The notes under the pieces were generated by a model. The model made no database searches, was not told where the DNA came from, and worked only from the letters and a program-made list of their open reading frames with translations. 9,889 nucleotides of DNA from Acidobacteriaceae bacterium (GTDB lineage Bacteria; Acidobacteriota; Terriglobia; Terriglobales; Acidobacteriaceae), in NCBI GenBank assembly GCA_003165095.1, contig PLSH01000117.1, positions 1 through 9,889 of the forward strand, read 5' to 3'. Of this stretch, positions 1-6,523 are shown one piece after another. The translations under genes and the position numbers were made by a program. The stretch's first letter is position 1. The number at the start of each line of letters is the position of its first letter.

Positions 1-689
1 GGCGGCCCGATCATCAGAATGTTGTGGCTCCCCGCCGCCGCCACTTCCAGCGCCCGCTTGGCCGTCTGCTGACCGCGCACATCCGAGAAGTCCACGCTGA
101 AATGCTGCAGCTCGCCAAGCAGTTTCTCGGTGGCCACTCGCACTGGTTCGCGCTGGATCACGCCCACCACTGAACTGTTCAGCAACTCCAGCACGTCCGC
201 GAGCGACGACACCGGATATACGTTCACGCCCTCCACCACCGCCGCTTCTTGAGCGTTGGCCGCCGGCAATATCAGATTGGGAATGTCCTTCGCGCGTGCC
301 AGGATGGCGATCGGCAACATACCCGGAATCGGACGCACACTGCCATCGAGTCCCAGTTCGCCCACCAGGAGAAAACGGCTCAGATCGCCGACGCGCAATG
401 CTCCATACGCGCCCAGAATTCCAACCGCGATGGGTAAATCGAATCCCGAGCCTTCCTTCTTCAGATCCGCGGGCGCCAGGTTGATCGTGATGTGCGTGGG
501 CGGAATCAGGTAGCCCGTATTCTTGATCGCTGCCCGAACCCGATCGCGGCTCTCGCGCACCGCCGCATCCGGCAAGCCGACCGTATGAAAGTGATCCTGC
601 TCGCTGACCACGCCGCTGTAGTCCACCTCCACATCGATGAGGTTGGCGTCGATTCCGTAAACAGCAGCGCTGAGAGCCTTGAATAGCAT
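1..689 (-). CDS. comM: ComM/YifB-family Mg-chelatase-like AAA+ ATPase, N-terminal part (C-terminus beyond the left edge)
   Basis: The minus frame is open from ATG at 689 to the edge: 229 full codons plus two bases. The family (ComM, YifB) is a hexameric AAA+ helicase that promotes branch migration during natural transformation. Members have an N-terminal Lon/S5-like ChlI domain, then the ATPase. Visible hallmarks are VYGIDANLIDVEVD (residues 10-23), VGLPDAAVRESRDRVRAAI (37-55) and INLAPADLKKEGSGFDLPIA (69-88). The AAA+ domain begins near residue 200 (FSDVRGQQTAKRALEVAAAG), and the Walker A loop is just starting (IGPP) where the window ends. E. coli ComM is about 506 residues, so under half is present. 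The start fits the family N-terminus, but no Shine-Dalgarno precedes it. A weak -10-like TACACT lies at 713-708 on the minus strand. It is divergent from the serine dehydratase gene. Family is near certain; a role in competence here is inferred. Confidence 0.95.
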   Translation of the reverse strand, partial: MLFKALSAAVYGIDANLIDVEVDYSGVVSEQDHFHTVGLPDAAVRESRDRVRAAIKNTGYLIPPTHITINLAPADLKKEGSGFDLPIAVGILGAYGALRVGDLSRFLLVGELGLDGSVRPIPGMLPIAILARAKDIPNLILPAANAQEAAVVEGVNVYPVSSLADVLELLNSSVVGVIQREPVRVATEKLLGELQHFSVDFSDVRGQQTAKRALEVAAAGSHNILMIGP

Positions 690-753
690 GCTTGGGAGGT
701 CGCTGCGAGTGTAACAGAAGGCAGTCAGATGGTCCGTGATCAACAGCCACCAG

Positions 754-774
754 CCCCTAACCCCTTACCCCTCA
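754..774. repeat. Three tandem CCCCTNA heptamers
   Basis: CCCCTAA, CCCCTTA and CCCCTCA follow one another without gaps in the divergent spacer between comM and the serine dehydratase gene. They vary only at the sixth base. The array starts exactly 35 bp (five periods) before the CCACTGA array, so both share one 7-bp register. No function is evident. It belongs to the general class of short heptameric intergenic repeats known in several bacterial groups. Confidence 0.7.
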
Positions 775-788
775 TCCCGGATCTCTGG

Positions 789-818
789 CCACTGACCACT
801 GACCACTGACCACTGACC
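789..818. repeat. Four perfect tandem CCACTGA heptamers plus CC
   Basis: CCACTGA is repeated at 789, 796, 803 and 810, followed by CC. The array ends 12 bp before the TACAAT -10 box of the downstream gene, so it covers the place where a -35 element would sit. Each unit plus the next two bases contains CTGACC, a partial match to TTGACA. The copy at 806-811 is 19 bp from the -10 box and the copy at 813-818 is 12 bp away; neither is at the ideal 17. Perfect identity between copies suggests recent expansion or slippage. Confidence 0.85.
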
Positions 819-830
819 TCCGTTCCAAGC

Positions 831-836
831 TACAAT
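831..836 (+). promoter_or_regulatory. Probable -10 box (TACAAT) of the serine dehydratase gene, leaderless arrangement
   Basis: TACAAT matches the sigma70 -10 consensus at five of six positions. It ends seven bases before the GTG start at 844, which is where transcription would normally begin. There is no Shine-Dalgarno between the box and the start codon. Together this suggests a leaderless mRNA beginning at or next to the GTG. No good -35 hexamer lies 16-18 bp upstream because the heptamer array occupies that place. Confidence 0.5.
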
Positions 837-843
837 CGTATCC

Positions 844-2265
844 GTGACCGCGAGTCTCTTCGACCTCTACAAAATCGGAGTCGGACCCTCAAGCTCGCAT
901 ACCATGGGTCCCATGCGCGCCTCCTGCTGCTTCGCGCGGGAGTTGGGACCCCGCGGAATGCTGGATCGTGTTGCCCGCGTGCAGGCCGATTTGTACGGCT
1001 CACTGGCGCTTACTGGTCTTGGTCACGGCACCGATCGTGCCGTCCTTCTCGGTCTTGCCGGAAACGAACCGTCCGCAATCGATCCCGCCGCTATCGATTC
1101 CACCGTCGCCGCCATCCGCTCCGCGCACCGCATCCTTCTGGCTGCAACGCATGGCATTCCCTTCGACGAATCCAGCGACCTCCTCTTCCATCGCGACCAG
1201 ATGTTTCCTCCCGGCGCGCATACCCGTCACCCGAACGGACTCCGGCTCACGGCATTCGACGCCGCGGGCACAGCCATCGATGAGCGCACATTCTTTTCAA
1301 TAGGCGGCGGTTTCATCTCCGAGGACGAGGCAATCGGCGTTGATGCCGTTCCGTCCTCCGCCGGTGACCATGCGCCCTCCATTCCCTTTCCGTTTCACAG
1401 CGCCGCGGAACTCCTTGCCACAGCCGAGGCCCATCAACTCTCCATCAGTAGCCTCATGCTCGAGAATGAACGCTCGCTCGCCGCGGGACACGACCCTGAG
1501 CAGACCGTGCGGGACAGCATCGAGCGCATTTGGCAAACCATGAAGGGCTGCGTCGAGCGCGGCATCGCCACGGAGGGTATTTTGCCTGGCGGGCTCAATG
1601 TCAGGCGTCGCGCCCACCGCCTGGCAGTGCGCCTGCGCGAGAAAGAAGCTTCCGGCGAACGCGGTGATCCGCTCGCCCCGCTCGACTGGCTCACCGCTTA
1701 CGCCATGGCAGTCAATGAAGAGAATGCGGCCGGCGGTCGCGTCGTCACCGCGCCCACCAACGGCGCTGCCGGCGTGATTCCCGCCGTGGCGCTTTACTAT
1801 GAGCGCTTCATTCCCGATGCCGATCACGAAGGCATTCTGCGCTTCTTCCTCGCCTCCGCGGCCATCGGCATTCTTTATAAGGAGAATGCGTCCATCAGCG
1901 GCGCGGAGGTGGGCTGCCAGGGAGAAGTGGGCGTGGCTTGCTCCATGGCGGCCGGTGGGCTCATCGCCGCTCTGGGCGGCACCAATGCGCAGATTGAACA
2001 CGCCGCGGAAATCGGCATGGAACACAATCTCGGCATGACCTGCGATCCCATCGGTGGCCTCGTCCAGATTCCTTGCATCGAGCGCAACGCCATGGGCGCC
2101 GCCAAGGCCGTGCATGCCGCGCGCATCGCGCTCAGCGAGTCGGGAGAACATAAAGTCTCGCTCGATCAGGTCATCCGCACCATGTATCTCACCGGCCTCG
2201 ATATGCAATCGCGCTACAAGGAAACCAGCCTCGCAGGCCTCGCATTGAATGTGATTGAGTGCTGA
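844..2265 (+). CDS. sdaA: L-serine dehydratase (ammonia-lyase), single-chain iron-sulfur type
   Basis: Cytoplasmic enzyme deaminating L-serine to pyruvate and ammonia, using a [4Fe-4S] cluster rather than pyridoxal phosphate. The 473-residue product is close to E. coli SdaA (about 454). It has the fused layout: a beta domain at about 1-160 and the catalytic alpha domain at about 190-465. PSSSHT at 15-20 in the N-terminal [20 protein letters not shown] is a family signature. The expected cluster ligands are Cys358 (EVGCQGE), Cys400 (TCDPIGG) and Cys411 (IPCIERN); the last two are 11 residues apart, as in characterised enzymes. The GTG start at 844 is chosen because the family N-terminus begins within three residues of it and no upstream in-frame ATG is compatible. 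No ribosome binding site is visible (see the -10 box). It is followed by a 264-bp spacer containing an independent promoter, so it is probably monocistronic. Confidence 0.96.
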   Translation: MTASLFDLYKIGVGPSSSHTMGPMRASCCFARELGPRGMLDRVARVQADLYGSLALTGLGHGTDRAVLLGLAGNEPSAIDPAAIDSTVAAIRSAHRILLAATHGIPFDESSDLLFHRDQMFPPGAHTRHPNGLRLTAFDAAGTAIDERTFFSIGGGFISEDEAIGVDAVPSSAGDHAPSIPFPFHSAAELLATAEAHQLSISSLMLENERSLAAGHDPEQTVRDSIERIWQTMKGCVERGIATEGILPGGLNVRRRAHRLAVRLREKEASGERGDPLAPLDWLTAYAMAVNEENAAGGRVVTAPTNGAAGVIPAVALYYERFIPDADHEGILRFFLASAAIGILYKENASISGAEVGCQGEVGVACSMAAGGLIAALGGTNAQIEHAAEIGMEHNLGMTCDPIGGLVQIPCIERNAMGAAKAVHAARIALSESGEHKVSLDQVIRTMYLTGLDMQSRYKETSLAGLALNVIEC

Positions 2266-2435
2266 AGATGATGCGCAGAAGAGTGTCGCGCATTCCGTTT
2301 TGTCCCGCACAAATCACTTCCGCAATCTTCTTGAAACAGCGATTGGAACCCCGCCCGAATCCGATTTGCGCTTCGCTTCCATTCCATGCCCGAAAAAATT
2401 GTTGACGATTTTTCCACTCTTACTACGTTTTTTTC

Positions 2436-2464
2436 TTGACATCGATGCGGCGCGATTCTATACA
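2436..2464 (+). promoter_or_regulatory. Near-consensus sigma70 promoter of the Lys/Ala peptide gene
   Basis: A perfect -35 TTGACA (2436-2441), a 17-bp spacer and a -10 TATACA (2459-2464) form the best promoter in the window. Initiation is predicted near 2471, giving a leader of about 59 nt before the ATG at 2530. The surrounding DNA (about 2385-2500) is clearly richer in A+T than the flanking genes. Confidence 0.8.
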
Positions 2465-2473
2465 TTGCTTCAA

Positions 2474-2512
2474 CTGCAATATAACAATTGCAGAATCGAT
2501 GCAACCCATCGA
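2474..2512 (+). promoter_or_regulatory. Two consecutive 5'-UTR hairpins upstream of the peptide gene
   Basis: The first is a perfect 7-bp inverted repeat, CTGCAAT (2474-2480) and ATTGCAG (2487-2493), with loop ATAACA; it begins about three bases after the predicted transcription start. The second is TCGATG (2496-2501) and CATCGA (2507-2512) with loop CAACC, ending one base before the Shine-Dalgarno AAGGGAG (2514-2520). They could stabilise the 5' end and gate translation, or the first could be a protein-binding operator. The repeats are visible; the role is inference. Confidence 0.5.
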
Positions 2513-2529
2513 AAAGGGAGAATAGGCAA

Positions 2530-2613
2530 ATGGCAACTAAGAAAGCAGCCAAGAAGGCACCCGCGAAGAAGGCCGCAAAGAAAGCCGTAAAGAAGGCCGC
2601 AAAGAAGAAGTAG
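2530..2613 (+). CDS. 27-residue Lys/Ala-rich polybasic peptide, histone H1-tail-like
   Basis: ATG to TAG encodes MATKKAAKKAPAKKA-AKKAVKKAAKKK: 13 Lys, 10 Ala and one each of Met, Thr, Pro and Val, with no acidic residues. It resembles the (A/P)AKKA tails of eukaryotic H1 and of bacterial H1-like DNA-binding proteins, so nucleic-acid binding or compaction is the obvious guess. Here the tail is the entire protein. Support for a real gene: a Shine-Dalgarno AAGGGAG nine bases before the ATG, a TTGACA-N17-TATACA promoter upstream and a strong hairpin downstream. Internally a 17-base block (2566-2582) recurs 24 bases later (2590-2606), suggesting growth by codon-repeat duplication. It lies between sdaA and rsmE with no obvious functional tie. 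Alternatives are a truncated remnant of a longer histone-like gene or a dual-function RNA. Neither stop nor start looks broken. Confidence 0.78.
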   Translation: MATKKAAKKAPAKKAAKKAVKKAAKKK

Positions 2614-2635
2614 CGGAACGACCAACCAAAAAGGC

Positions 2636-2676
2636 AACACTCTAGGGGGACGCTCAAAGCGTCCCCCTCAGTGTTT
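2636..2676 (+). terminator. Long GC-rich hairpin terminator after the Lys/Ala peptide gene
   Basis: AGGGGGACGCT (2644-2654) pairs perfectly with AGCGTCCCCCT (2658-2668) across a CAA loop. An outer AACACT (2636-2641) pairs with AGTGTT (2670-2675) past a small asymmetric bulge, giving 17 bp in all. The following T tract is poor (TTTGTG), so termination may be partial or need a factor. It lies 22 bases after the peptide stop codon and 46 bases before rsmE, so it should separate the two genes. Confidence 0.75.
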
Positions 2677-2721
2677 GTGCTGAAGGATTAGACTCTAAGG
2701 AAGACACGTGAGGAATGCGAA

Positions 2722-3465
2722 ATGACCCGCCGCCGCTGGATTGCCGAGCATTGGGACGAGGCTACCGCCACCCTTGTTGGAGCGCAGGCTGAGCACATGG
2801 CCCGCGTTCTGCGCGCCCAGAAGGGCATGGAAGCCGATGTCGTCGCAGGCGGCCATGTCTTTCATGCCGAGGTTGCGGCCATTACCCTTGACGGCGATCA
2901 AAGCGAAGTCCGCTTTAACCTGGTCGCCGAGTTTGAGGCCGATCCCGCGCTGCCCATAACCCTGGTCGTATCCATTTACAAGTTCGATCACATGGAATGG
3001 GCCATTGAGAAAGCCACCGAGCTGGGCGTCGCCGCCGTGGCTCCGGTCATTGCCCGGCGAACCGAGAAGCATCTGGCCGTGGCCGCGGACAAGCGCGTCG
3101 ATCGCTGGCGTCGCATCGCGCACGAGGCATCCAAACAGGCCCGCCGCTCCGATGTGCCCTTGATTCACGATCCGGTTTCGCTGGCTGCCCGGGTGCGTGC
3201 CGCTTCTCAAGCCACGCGCATCGTGCTGGCCGAGCAGGAGCGCACCACCACGCTCCGCAACGCCCTCGACGAAGCGCAGGCCGCTGCCCAGTCGGAGATG
3301 CCCGCGCTCGAAATCGCCATCGGCCCCGAAGGCGGGTGGGCGCCCTCTGAAGAAGCTCTCTTCGACGCCAATGGCTGGCGCGCCGTGTCCCTCGGCCCCC
3401 GCATTCTCCGCGCTGAAACCGCTGCCATCGCCGCGCTCGCAGTCATCGCGTCCTTTTTGGAGTAG
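2722..3465 (+). CDS. rsmE: 16S rRNA (uracil-1498-N3)-methyltransferase RsmE
   Basis: SPOUT-class, SAM-dependent enzyme methylating N3 of U1498 in 16S rRNA of the small ribosomal subunit. At 247 residues it matches the family (E. coli about 243). The N-terminal PUA-like RNA-binding domain covers about 1-75, including the HMARVLRAQKG segment. The C-terminal trefoil-knot SAM site shows AIGPEGGW (199-206) and LGPRILRAETAA (224-235), both diagnostic. The start is set by GAGG at 2710-2713, eight bases before ATG 2722; family members begin with the same short basic stretch (here MTRRRWI). It is separated from the upstream peptide unit by a hairpin and converges on the uxaA-type gene, with 63 bp between stop codons and no convincing terminator there. 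Confidence 0.95.
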   Translation: MTRRRWIAEHWDEATATLVGAQAEHMARVLRAQKGMEADVVAGGHVFHAEVAAITLDGDQSEVRFNLVAEFEADPALPITLVVSIYKFDHMEWAIEKATELGVAAVAPVIARRTEKHLAVAADKRVDRWRRIAHEASKQARRSDVPLIHDPVSLAARVRAASQATRIVLAEQERTTTLRNALDEAQAAAQSEMPALEIAIGPEGGWAPSEEALFDANGWRAVSLGPRILRAETAAIAALAVIASFLE

Positions 3466-3528
3466 CCGGATTCGAACGGGAGCCGCGCGCCCCACATCTA
3501 GTCTCTGAGATCTACGATTCACTCCGCG

Positions 3529-5220
3529 CTACAGCGAAACCCCTCGCTTCCATGGAATGAAATCCACCTGGCCCCGCTGCTCCGCCTTGGTCAATCGTTC
3601 TCCATTCGCTACTTCGATGGAGAGCTCCAGCAGCTTCTCCGCAGCATCGGCAATCGTCATTTCGCCGCTCACAATGCCGCCGGCGTCGAAGTCGATGATG
3701 TCGCCCATCCGTTCGGCCAGTCTTGAGTTGGTCGAGATCTTTACCACCGGCGCCACCGGATTGCCCGTGGGCGTGCCCAGCCCGGTGGTGAACAGCACGA
3801 GCGTCGAGCCTGCTCCCACCTGCGCAGTCACGCTCTCTACGTCGTTGCCCGGCGTGCACTGCAGGGTTAGTCCCGGCGTGGTGTCGTACTCCGGATAGTC
3901 GATCACCCCGTTCACCGCAGAGACGCCGCCTTTGCGCGCCGCGCCCGCTGACTTGATCGCGTCCGTAATCAACCCGTCGCGGATGTTGCCCGGCGATGGA
4001 TTGAAGGCAAAGTCCGATTCAACCGCCCGCGCTCGCGCCGCGTAAGCCTGCATCAGGCCAGAAAAACGCTCCGCCAGCTCATCCGTCGCGCAGCGGTTGA
4101 TCAGCTCCTGCTCCACGCCGTGCAGCTCGGGAAATTCAGAGAGCATGGTCTTGCCGCCCACGCCCACCAGCAGGTCGGAGACGTAGCCCACCGTCGGATT
4201 TGCCGAGATCCCGCTGAACCCATCCGAACCTCCGCACTGCAGTCCCACGGTCAGTGCTGCCAGCGGCGCGGGTGCGCGCTGCGCACGGTTTGCCTCTTCC
4301 AGCGCGGCAAATGTCTGCTCCAGCGCCTGCTCCATCAATGTCGTCTCGTGTCCTGACTTCTGTTGATCGAAGATCAGCACCGGCTTGCGCAACTCCGGGT
4401 CGCGGCCCCGCAATTCTTCCATCAGGATGCTCGCCTGCGCATTCTGGCAGCCCAGGCTGAGTACCGTTGCCCCGGCCACGTTGGGATGGTGAATGTACCC
4501 GGCCAGCAAACCGCACAGCGCCCGCGCATCCTGCCGCGTCCCTCCGCAGCCCAGTTGGTGCGTAAGGAATCGCACACCGTCGAGATTAGGAAATACGCGG
4601 CCCTCCTGAACTGGGTGCCCCACCTTTGAGGCTGGGTGCCCCATCCTTGCGGCGTCTTTTGCCGCAAGGGTGGGATTCGACGCATCCGTCTCTGCGCCCT
4701 CCCTCTGCCGCTCAATCAGCCTGCGCACCTGCCGGCGATAGCTCGAGTTGGTACGCCCGTACCCCAGTTCCTCTTCGAGCGCCTCCCGCATCTGCTCCAC
4801 GTTGCGGTTCTCGCAGAACACCAGCGGCACCACGATCCAGAAATTGCGCGTGCCCACCTGGCCATCGGCGCGGTGGTAGCCCATGAAAGTGCGCCCCGCC
4901 CACGCTGATGCATCGGGTGTCTTGATTGCCGTCGGTCGCCGCGCCGCGGAGTAGTCACCTGCGCGATGCCGTATATTGCGTGTGGTCAGCAGTCCCCCGC
5001 ACTGAATGCGTTCAACTGCCTCTCCAACCACCATTCCGTACATGAAGATCAAATCGCCCGGCTCCAGGTCGGCCACCGCCATCTTCTGCTTGGCGGGAAT
5101 TGTCTCACGAGCCGTGCACCAGGCCGCGTCGTTGATTCGTGCCACCGCGCCCGGCTCCAGCGTTGCCAGCGCCACCACTACATTATCCCGTGTGTCCAGT
5201 TGCAGAATTGTCTCCGCCAT
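3529..5220 (-). CDS. uxaA: UxaA-family dehydratase (altronate/galactarate dehydratase-like) with a repeat-derived insertion
   Basis: Metal-dependent sugar-acid dehydratase family; altronate dehydratase converts D-altronate to 2-keto-3-deoxygluconate. The 563-residue product has an N-terminal SAF domain (about 1-83) and a C-terminal GD_AH catalytic domain (about 110-563). Motifs are GYHRADGQVGTRN (114-126), LGCGGT (223-228), LGCQN (256-260), QCGGSDGFSG (328-337), NPSPGN (407-412) and TTGLGTPTGNP (478-488). E. coli UxaA is about 495 residues. Much of the excess is a segment at about 178-207 that coincides with the palindromic repeat at 4611-4674. ATG 5220 is preferred over an in-frame ATG at 5286 because it has AAGG six bases upstream and begins at the SAF domain. 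A -10-like TTATAT occurs at 5244-5239. It lies 102 bp after the aquaporin gene and may be co-transcribed. The exact substrate is uncertain. Confidence 0.88.
   Translation of the reverse strand: MAETILQLDTRDNVVVALATLEPGAVARINDAAWCTARETIPAKQKMAVADLEPGDLIFMYGMVVGEAVERIQCGGLLTTRNIRHRAGDYSAARRPTAIKTPDASAWAGRTFMGYHRADGQVGTRNFWIVVPLVFCENRNVEQMREALEEELGYGRTNSSYRRQVRRLIERQREGAETDASNPTLAAKDAARMGHPASKVGHPVQEGRVFPNLDGVRFLTHQLGCGGTRQDARALCGLLAGYIHHPNVAGATVLSLGCQNAQASILMEELRGRDPELRKPVLIFDQQKSGHETTLMEQALEQTFAALEEANRAQRAPAPLAALTVGLQCGGSDGFSGISANPTVGYVSDLLVGVGGKTMLSEFPELHGVEQELINRCATDELAERFSGLMQAYAARARAVESDFAFNPSPGNIRDGLITDAIKSAGAARKGGVSAVNGVIDYPEYDTTPGLTLQCTPGNDVESVTAQVGAGSTLVLFTTGLGTPTGNPVAPVVKISTNSRLAERMGDIIDFDAGGIVSGEMTIADAAEKLLELSIEVANGERLTKAEQRGQVDFIPWKRGVSL
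4611..4674. repeat. Palindromic GGGTGCCCCA-type repeat inside the uxaA-type coding frame
   Basis: Two direct copies of CTGGGTGCCCCA start at 4611 and 4632, 21 bp apart. The second leads into an inverted repeat: CCCATCCTTGCGGC (4640-4653) and GCCGCAAGGGTGGG (4661-4674), a 14-bp stem with one mismatch and loop GTCTTTT. The 21-bp period is a multiple of three, and on the coding (minus) strand it reads MGHPASK and VGHPVQE without a stop. It falls in a region where UxaA relatives have no such segment. From memory this kind of sequence is a common dispersed intergenic repeat in acidobacteria; that needs a genome search. Confidence 0.72.
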
Positions 5221-5322
5221 CGCTATCCTTCCCTGTCCATATAAATGAAATGCTCCCGGTCCACCGGCAAGAATACAACCGGACAATGTGCCGGAACAGC
5301 AGTCCGCCTCATCCGCGCAGCG

Positions 5323-6051
5323 CTATAGATGCGCGTAGTGCAGCAGCAATCCTGCCAGTGCGCCTCCGGCCAGGTCGCCAATCAGGGGAATCGGCGCGTA
5401 GCGCCAGTTGGAGCCGCCCTTGCCGGGAATCGGAAGCAGCGCGTGAACCAGGCGCGGACCCAGATCGCGCGCCGGGTTGATTGCGTATCCGGTGGTCCCG
5501 CCCAGCGAAAGCCCAATCCCCCACACCAGGCTGCCCACCAGCCACGGTCCCATGCCCGCTGCCGGGCCGTTCATCGCCACCCCGTGCGAAAAAATCGATC
5601 CCGCAACCACCACCAGCACCGCCGTGCCGATCATCTCGCTTGCAATGTTCAAGAGCGGGCTGCGCACCGCCGCGTTGGTGCAGAACACGCCCAGCTTGTC
5701 CACAGGTCCGGGTGTCAGCTTCCAGTGCGGCGCATAGTGCAGCGCCATCAGCGACGCCCCGCACATCGCGCCCAGCATCTGCGCTGACCAGTAAACGAGC
5801 ACCTGCGAATAGTTCCCGCTGTTCACCGCCGCGGCCAACGTAATGGCCGGATTCAGATGCGCGCCCGCGCTGCCAAACGCCTGCGCAACCATCACCCCGC
5901 ACAGCACGCCCAGCGCCCATCCCGTCGTGATCACCATCCAACCCGAATCTGCCGCATAGCTCTTGCGCAGCGTCACCCCGGCATTTACGCCGGTGCCCAG
6001 CAGCACCAAAACCAGCGTGCCCATAAACTCGCCAAACCAAACAGAGTGCAT
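5323..6051 (-). CDS. glpF: Aquaglyceroporin (MIP family, GlpF-like glycerol/small-solute channel)
   Basis: Inner-membrane channel of the major intrinsic protein family, 242 residues with six expected helices and two half-helices. The two NPA boxes are HLNPAIT (NPA at 67-69) and AINPARDLGPR (NPA at 192-194). Arg195 is the selectivity-filter arginine, and the following Asp196 is the residue that typically marks glycerol-conducting members, as in E. coli GlpF (NPARD). Passive uptake of glycerol or similar polyols is therefore more likely than water-only transport. The start at 6051 has GAGGA about seven bases upstream and gives the usual short N-terminus before helix 1 (FGEFMGTLVLVLLGTG). It sits 58 bp after the methyltransferase-like gene and 102 bp before the dehydratase gene, all leftward, so one transcript is plausible. 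No glycerol kinase or dehydrogenase is in view. Confidence 0.93.
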   Translation of the reverse strand: MHSVWFGEFMGTLVLVLLGTGVNAGVTLRKSYAADSGWMVITTGWALGVLCGVMVAQAFGSAGAHLNPAITLAAAVNSGNYSQVLVYWSAQMLGAMCGASLMALHYAPHWKLTPGPVDKLGVFCTNAAVRSPLLNIASEMIGTAVLVVVAGSIFSHGVAMNGPAAGMGPWLVGSLVWGIGLSLGGTTGYAINPARDLGPRLVHALLPIPGKGGSNWRYAPIPLIGDLAGGALAGLLLHYAHL

Positions 6052-6109
6052 TCCGTCTTCCTCAACCAGCGTGATGACCGCTCAATTCATCCTCTGCATC
6101 CGAATCCGC

Positions 6110-6523
6110 TTAGAACCATGTCTTCTTCTTGTACTCCCGGTAAGCGTCGCCGAATTCTGCCTCCAGCACCTGCGACTCTTTCCGGCTCCGGATCACCTGC
6201 AAGGGAATCAGTACGGCGAAGAAAATCAAAAACCATGGCTTCCCGGCCCAGATGATGATGCCCGCGATCATCATTCCACCAAAAAAATAAATAGGGTTGC
6301 GTATGCGGGAGTAAAGGCCGGTAGTCACCAACTTCGTCGCCTTGGCCTGCACGCTGAACGACCGGCCCAGTTGAATGCGGGCCAGCGCAAACAGTAGAAA
6401 GGCCGGGACTGCAATCGCCATTCCCATAATCCTTGGAAGTGTCCATGGAAAATCCAGAGCGCGCGCTCCAAAGAATACGGCCACGACAGTGACTGCGGCG
6501 AGCGTTACGAAGTTGAGTTTCAT
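6110..6523 (-). CDS. Isoprenylcysteine carboxyl methyltransferase-like integral membrane protein
   Basis: A small membrane protein of 137 residues with about four hydrophobic segments (roughly 5-20, 33-50, 78-93 and 97-112). It carries the ICMT/PEMT-type signature GLYSRIRNPIYFFGG (69-83) and a C-terminal cytosolic E-x(7)-FGDAYREYKK stretch (116-133). In the family these bind SAM and the methyl acceptor at the membrane face. Bacterial members are mostly uncharacterised; lipid or small-molecule methylation is likely, while protein prenylcysteine methylation is not expected. ATG 6523 is chosen because GGAGG lies five bases upstream (6533-6529). An in-frame ATG at 6556 would add 11 residues with no ribosome binding site. 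It is the first gene of a leftward trio with the aquaglyceroporin and UxaA-type dehydratase, divergent from the sugar kinase. Confidence 0.87.
   Translation of the reverse strand: MKLNFVTLAAVTVVAVFFGARALDFPWTLPRIMGMAIAVPAFLLFALARIQLGRSFSVQAKATKLVTTGLYSRIRNPIYFFGGMMIAGIIIWAGKPWFLIFFAVLIPLQVIRSRKESQVLEAEFGDAYREYKKKTWF

Noticed and set aside
249..686. Several small plus-strand ORFs at the left edge.
   Set aside because: All lie antisense to the continuous ComM/YifB frame and have no recognisable product.
1297..2310. Long minus-strand ORF (337 codons) opposite the serine dehydratase gene.
   Set aside because: It is the antisense shadow of a well-identified gene in GC-rich DNA, with no recognisable domain and no ribosome binding site.
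2391..2432. A/T-rich imperfect dyad (GAAAAAAT and ATTTTTC) followed by a T run, as a possible terminator for sdaA.
   Set aside because: The stem is A-T only, has an extra base, and the T run is 16 bases away. It is more likely part of the AT-rich promoter region of the peptide gene.
2255..2590. Plus-strand 111-codon ORF overlapping the sdaA end and the Lys/Ala peptide gene in another frame.
   Set aside because: It would run through the promoter and leader of the peptide gene, ends in Arg-rich shadow sequence and has no domain.
2214..2657. Minus-strand ORF with a Phe/Ala-rich hydrophobic stretch that could look like a membrane protein.
   Set aside because: The Phe/Ala stretch is simply the complement of the AAG/GCC codons of the Lys/Ala peptide. 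The plus strand there has a promoter and Shine-Dalgarno, while the minus frame runs through the terminator hairpin and the sdaA 3' end.
2695..3522. Minus-strand ORF (275 codons) covering rsmE.
   Set aside because: Antisense shadow of rsmE; Gly/Arg-rich and without a family resemblance.
3458..3524. On the minus strand, a tRNA-like 3' end: CCCGTTCGAATCCGG followed by CTACTCCA, with GGAGT about 60 nt upstream that could pair with ACTCC.
   Set aside because: The T-stem pairs at only three of five positions, there is no recognisable D arm or anticodon arm, and the span is too short (about 67 nt). It also overlaps the last codons of rsmE. An attachment-site remnant of a tRNA gene cannot be excluded but is unsupported, as no integrase is nearby.
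5309..6040. Second minus-strand ORF in another frame over the aquaporin gene.
   Set aside because: The adjacent frame has both NPA boxes and hydrophobic helices; this one is Arg/Gly-rich frame shadow.
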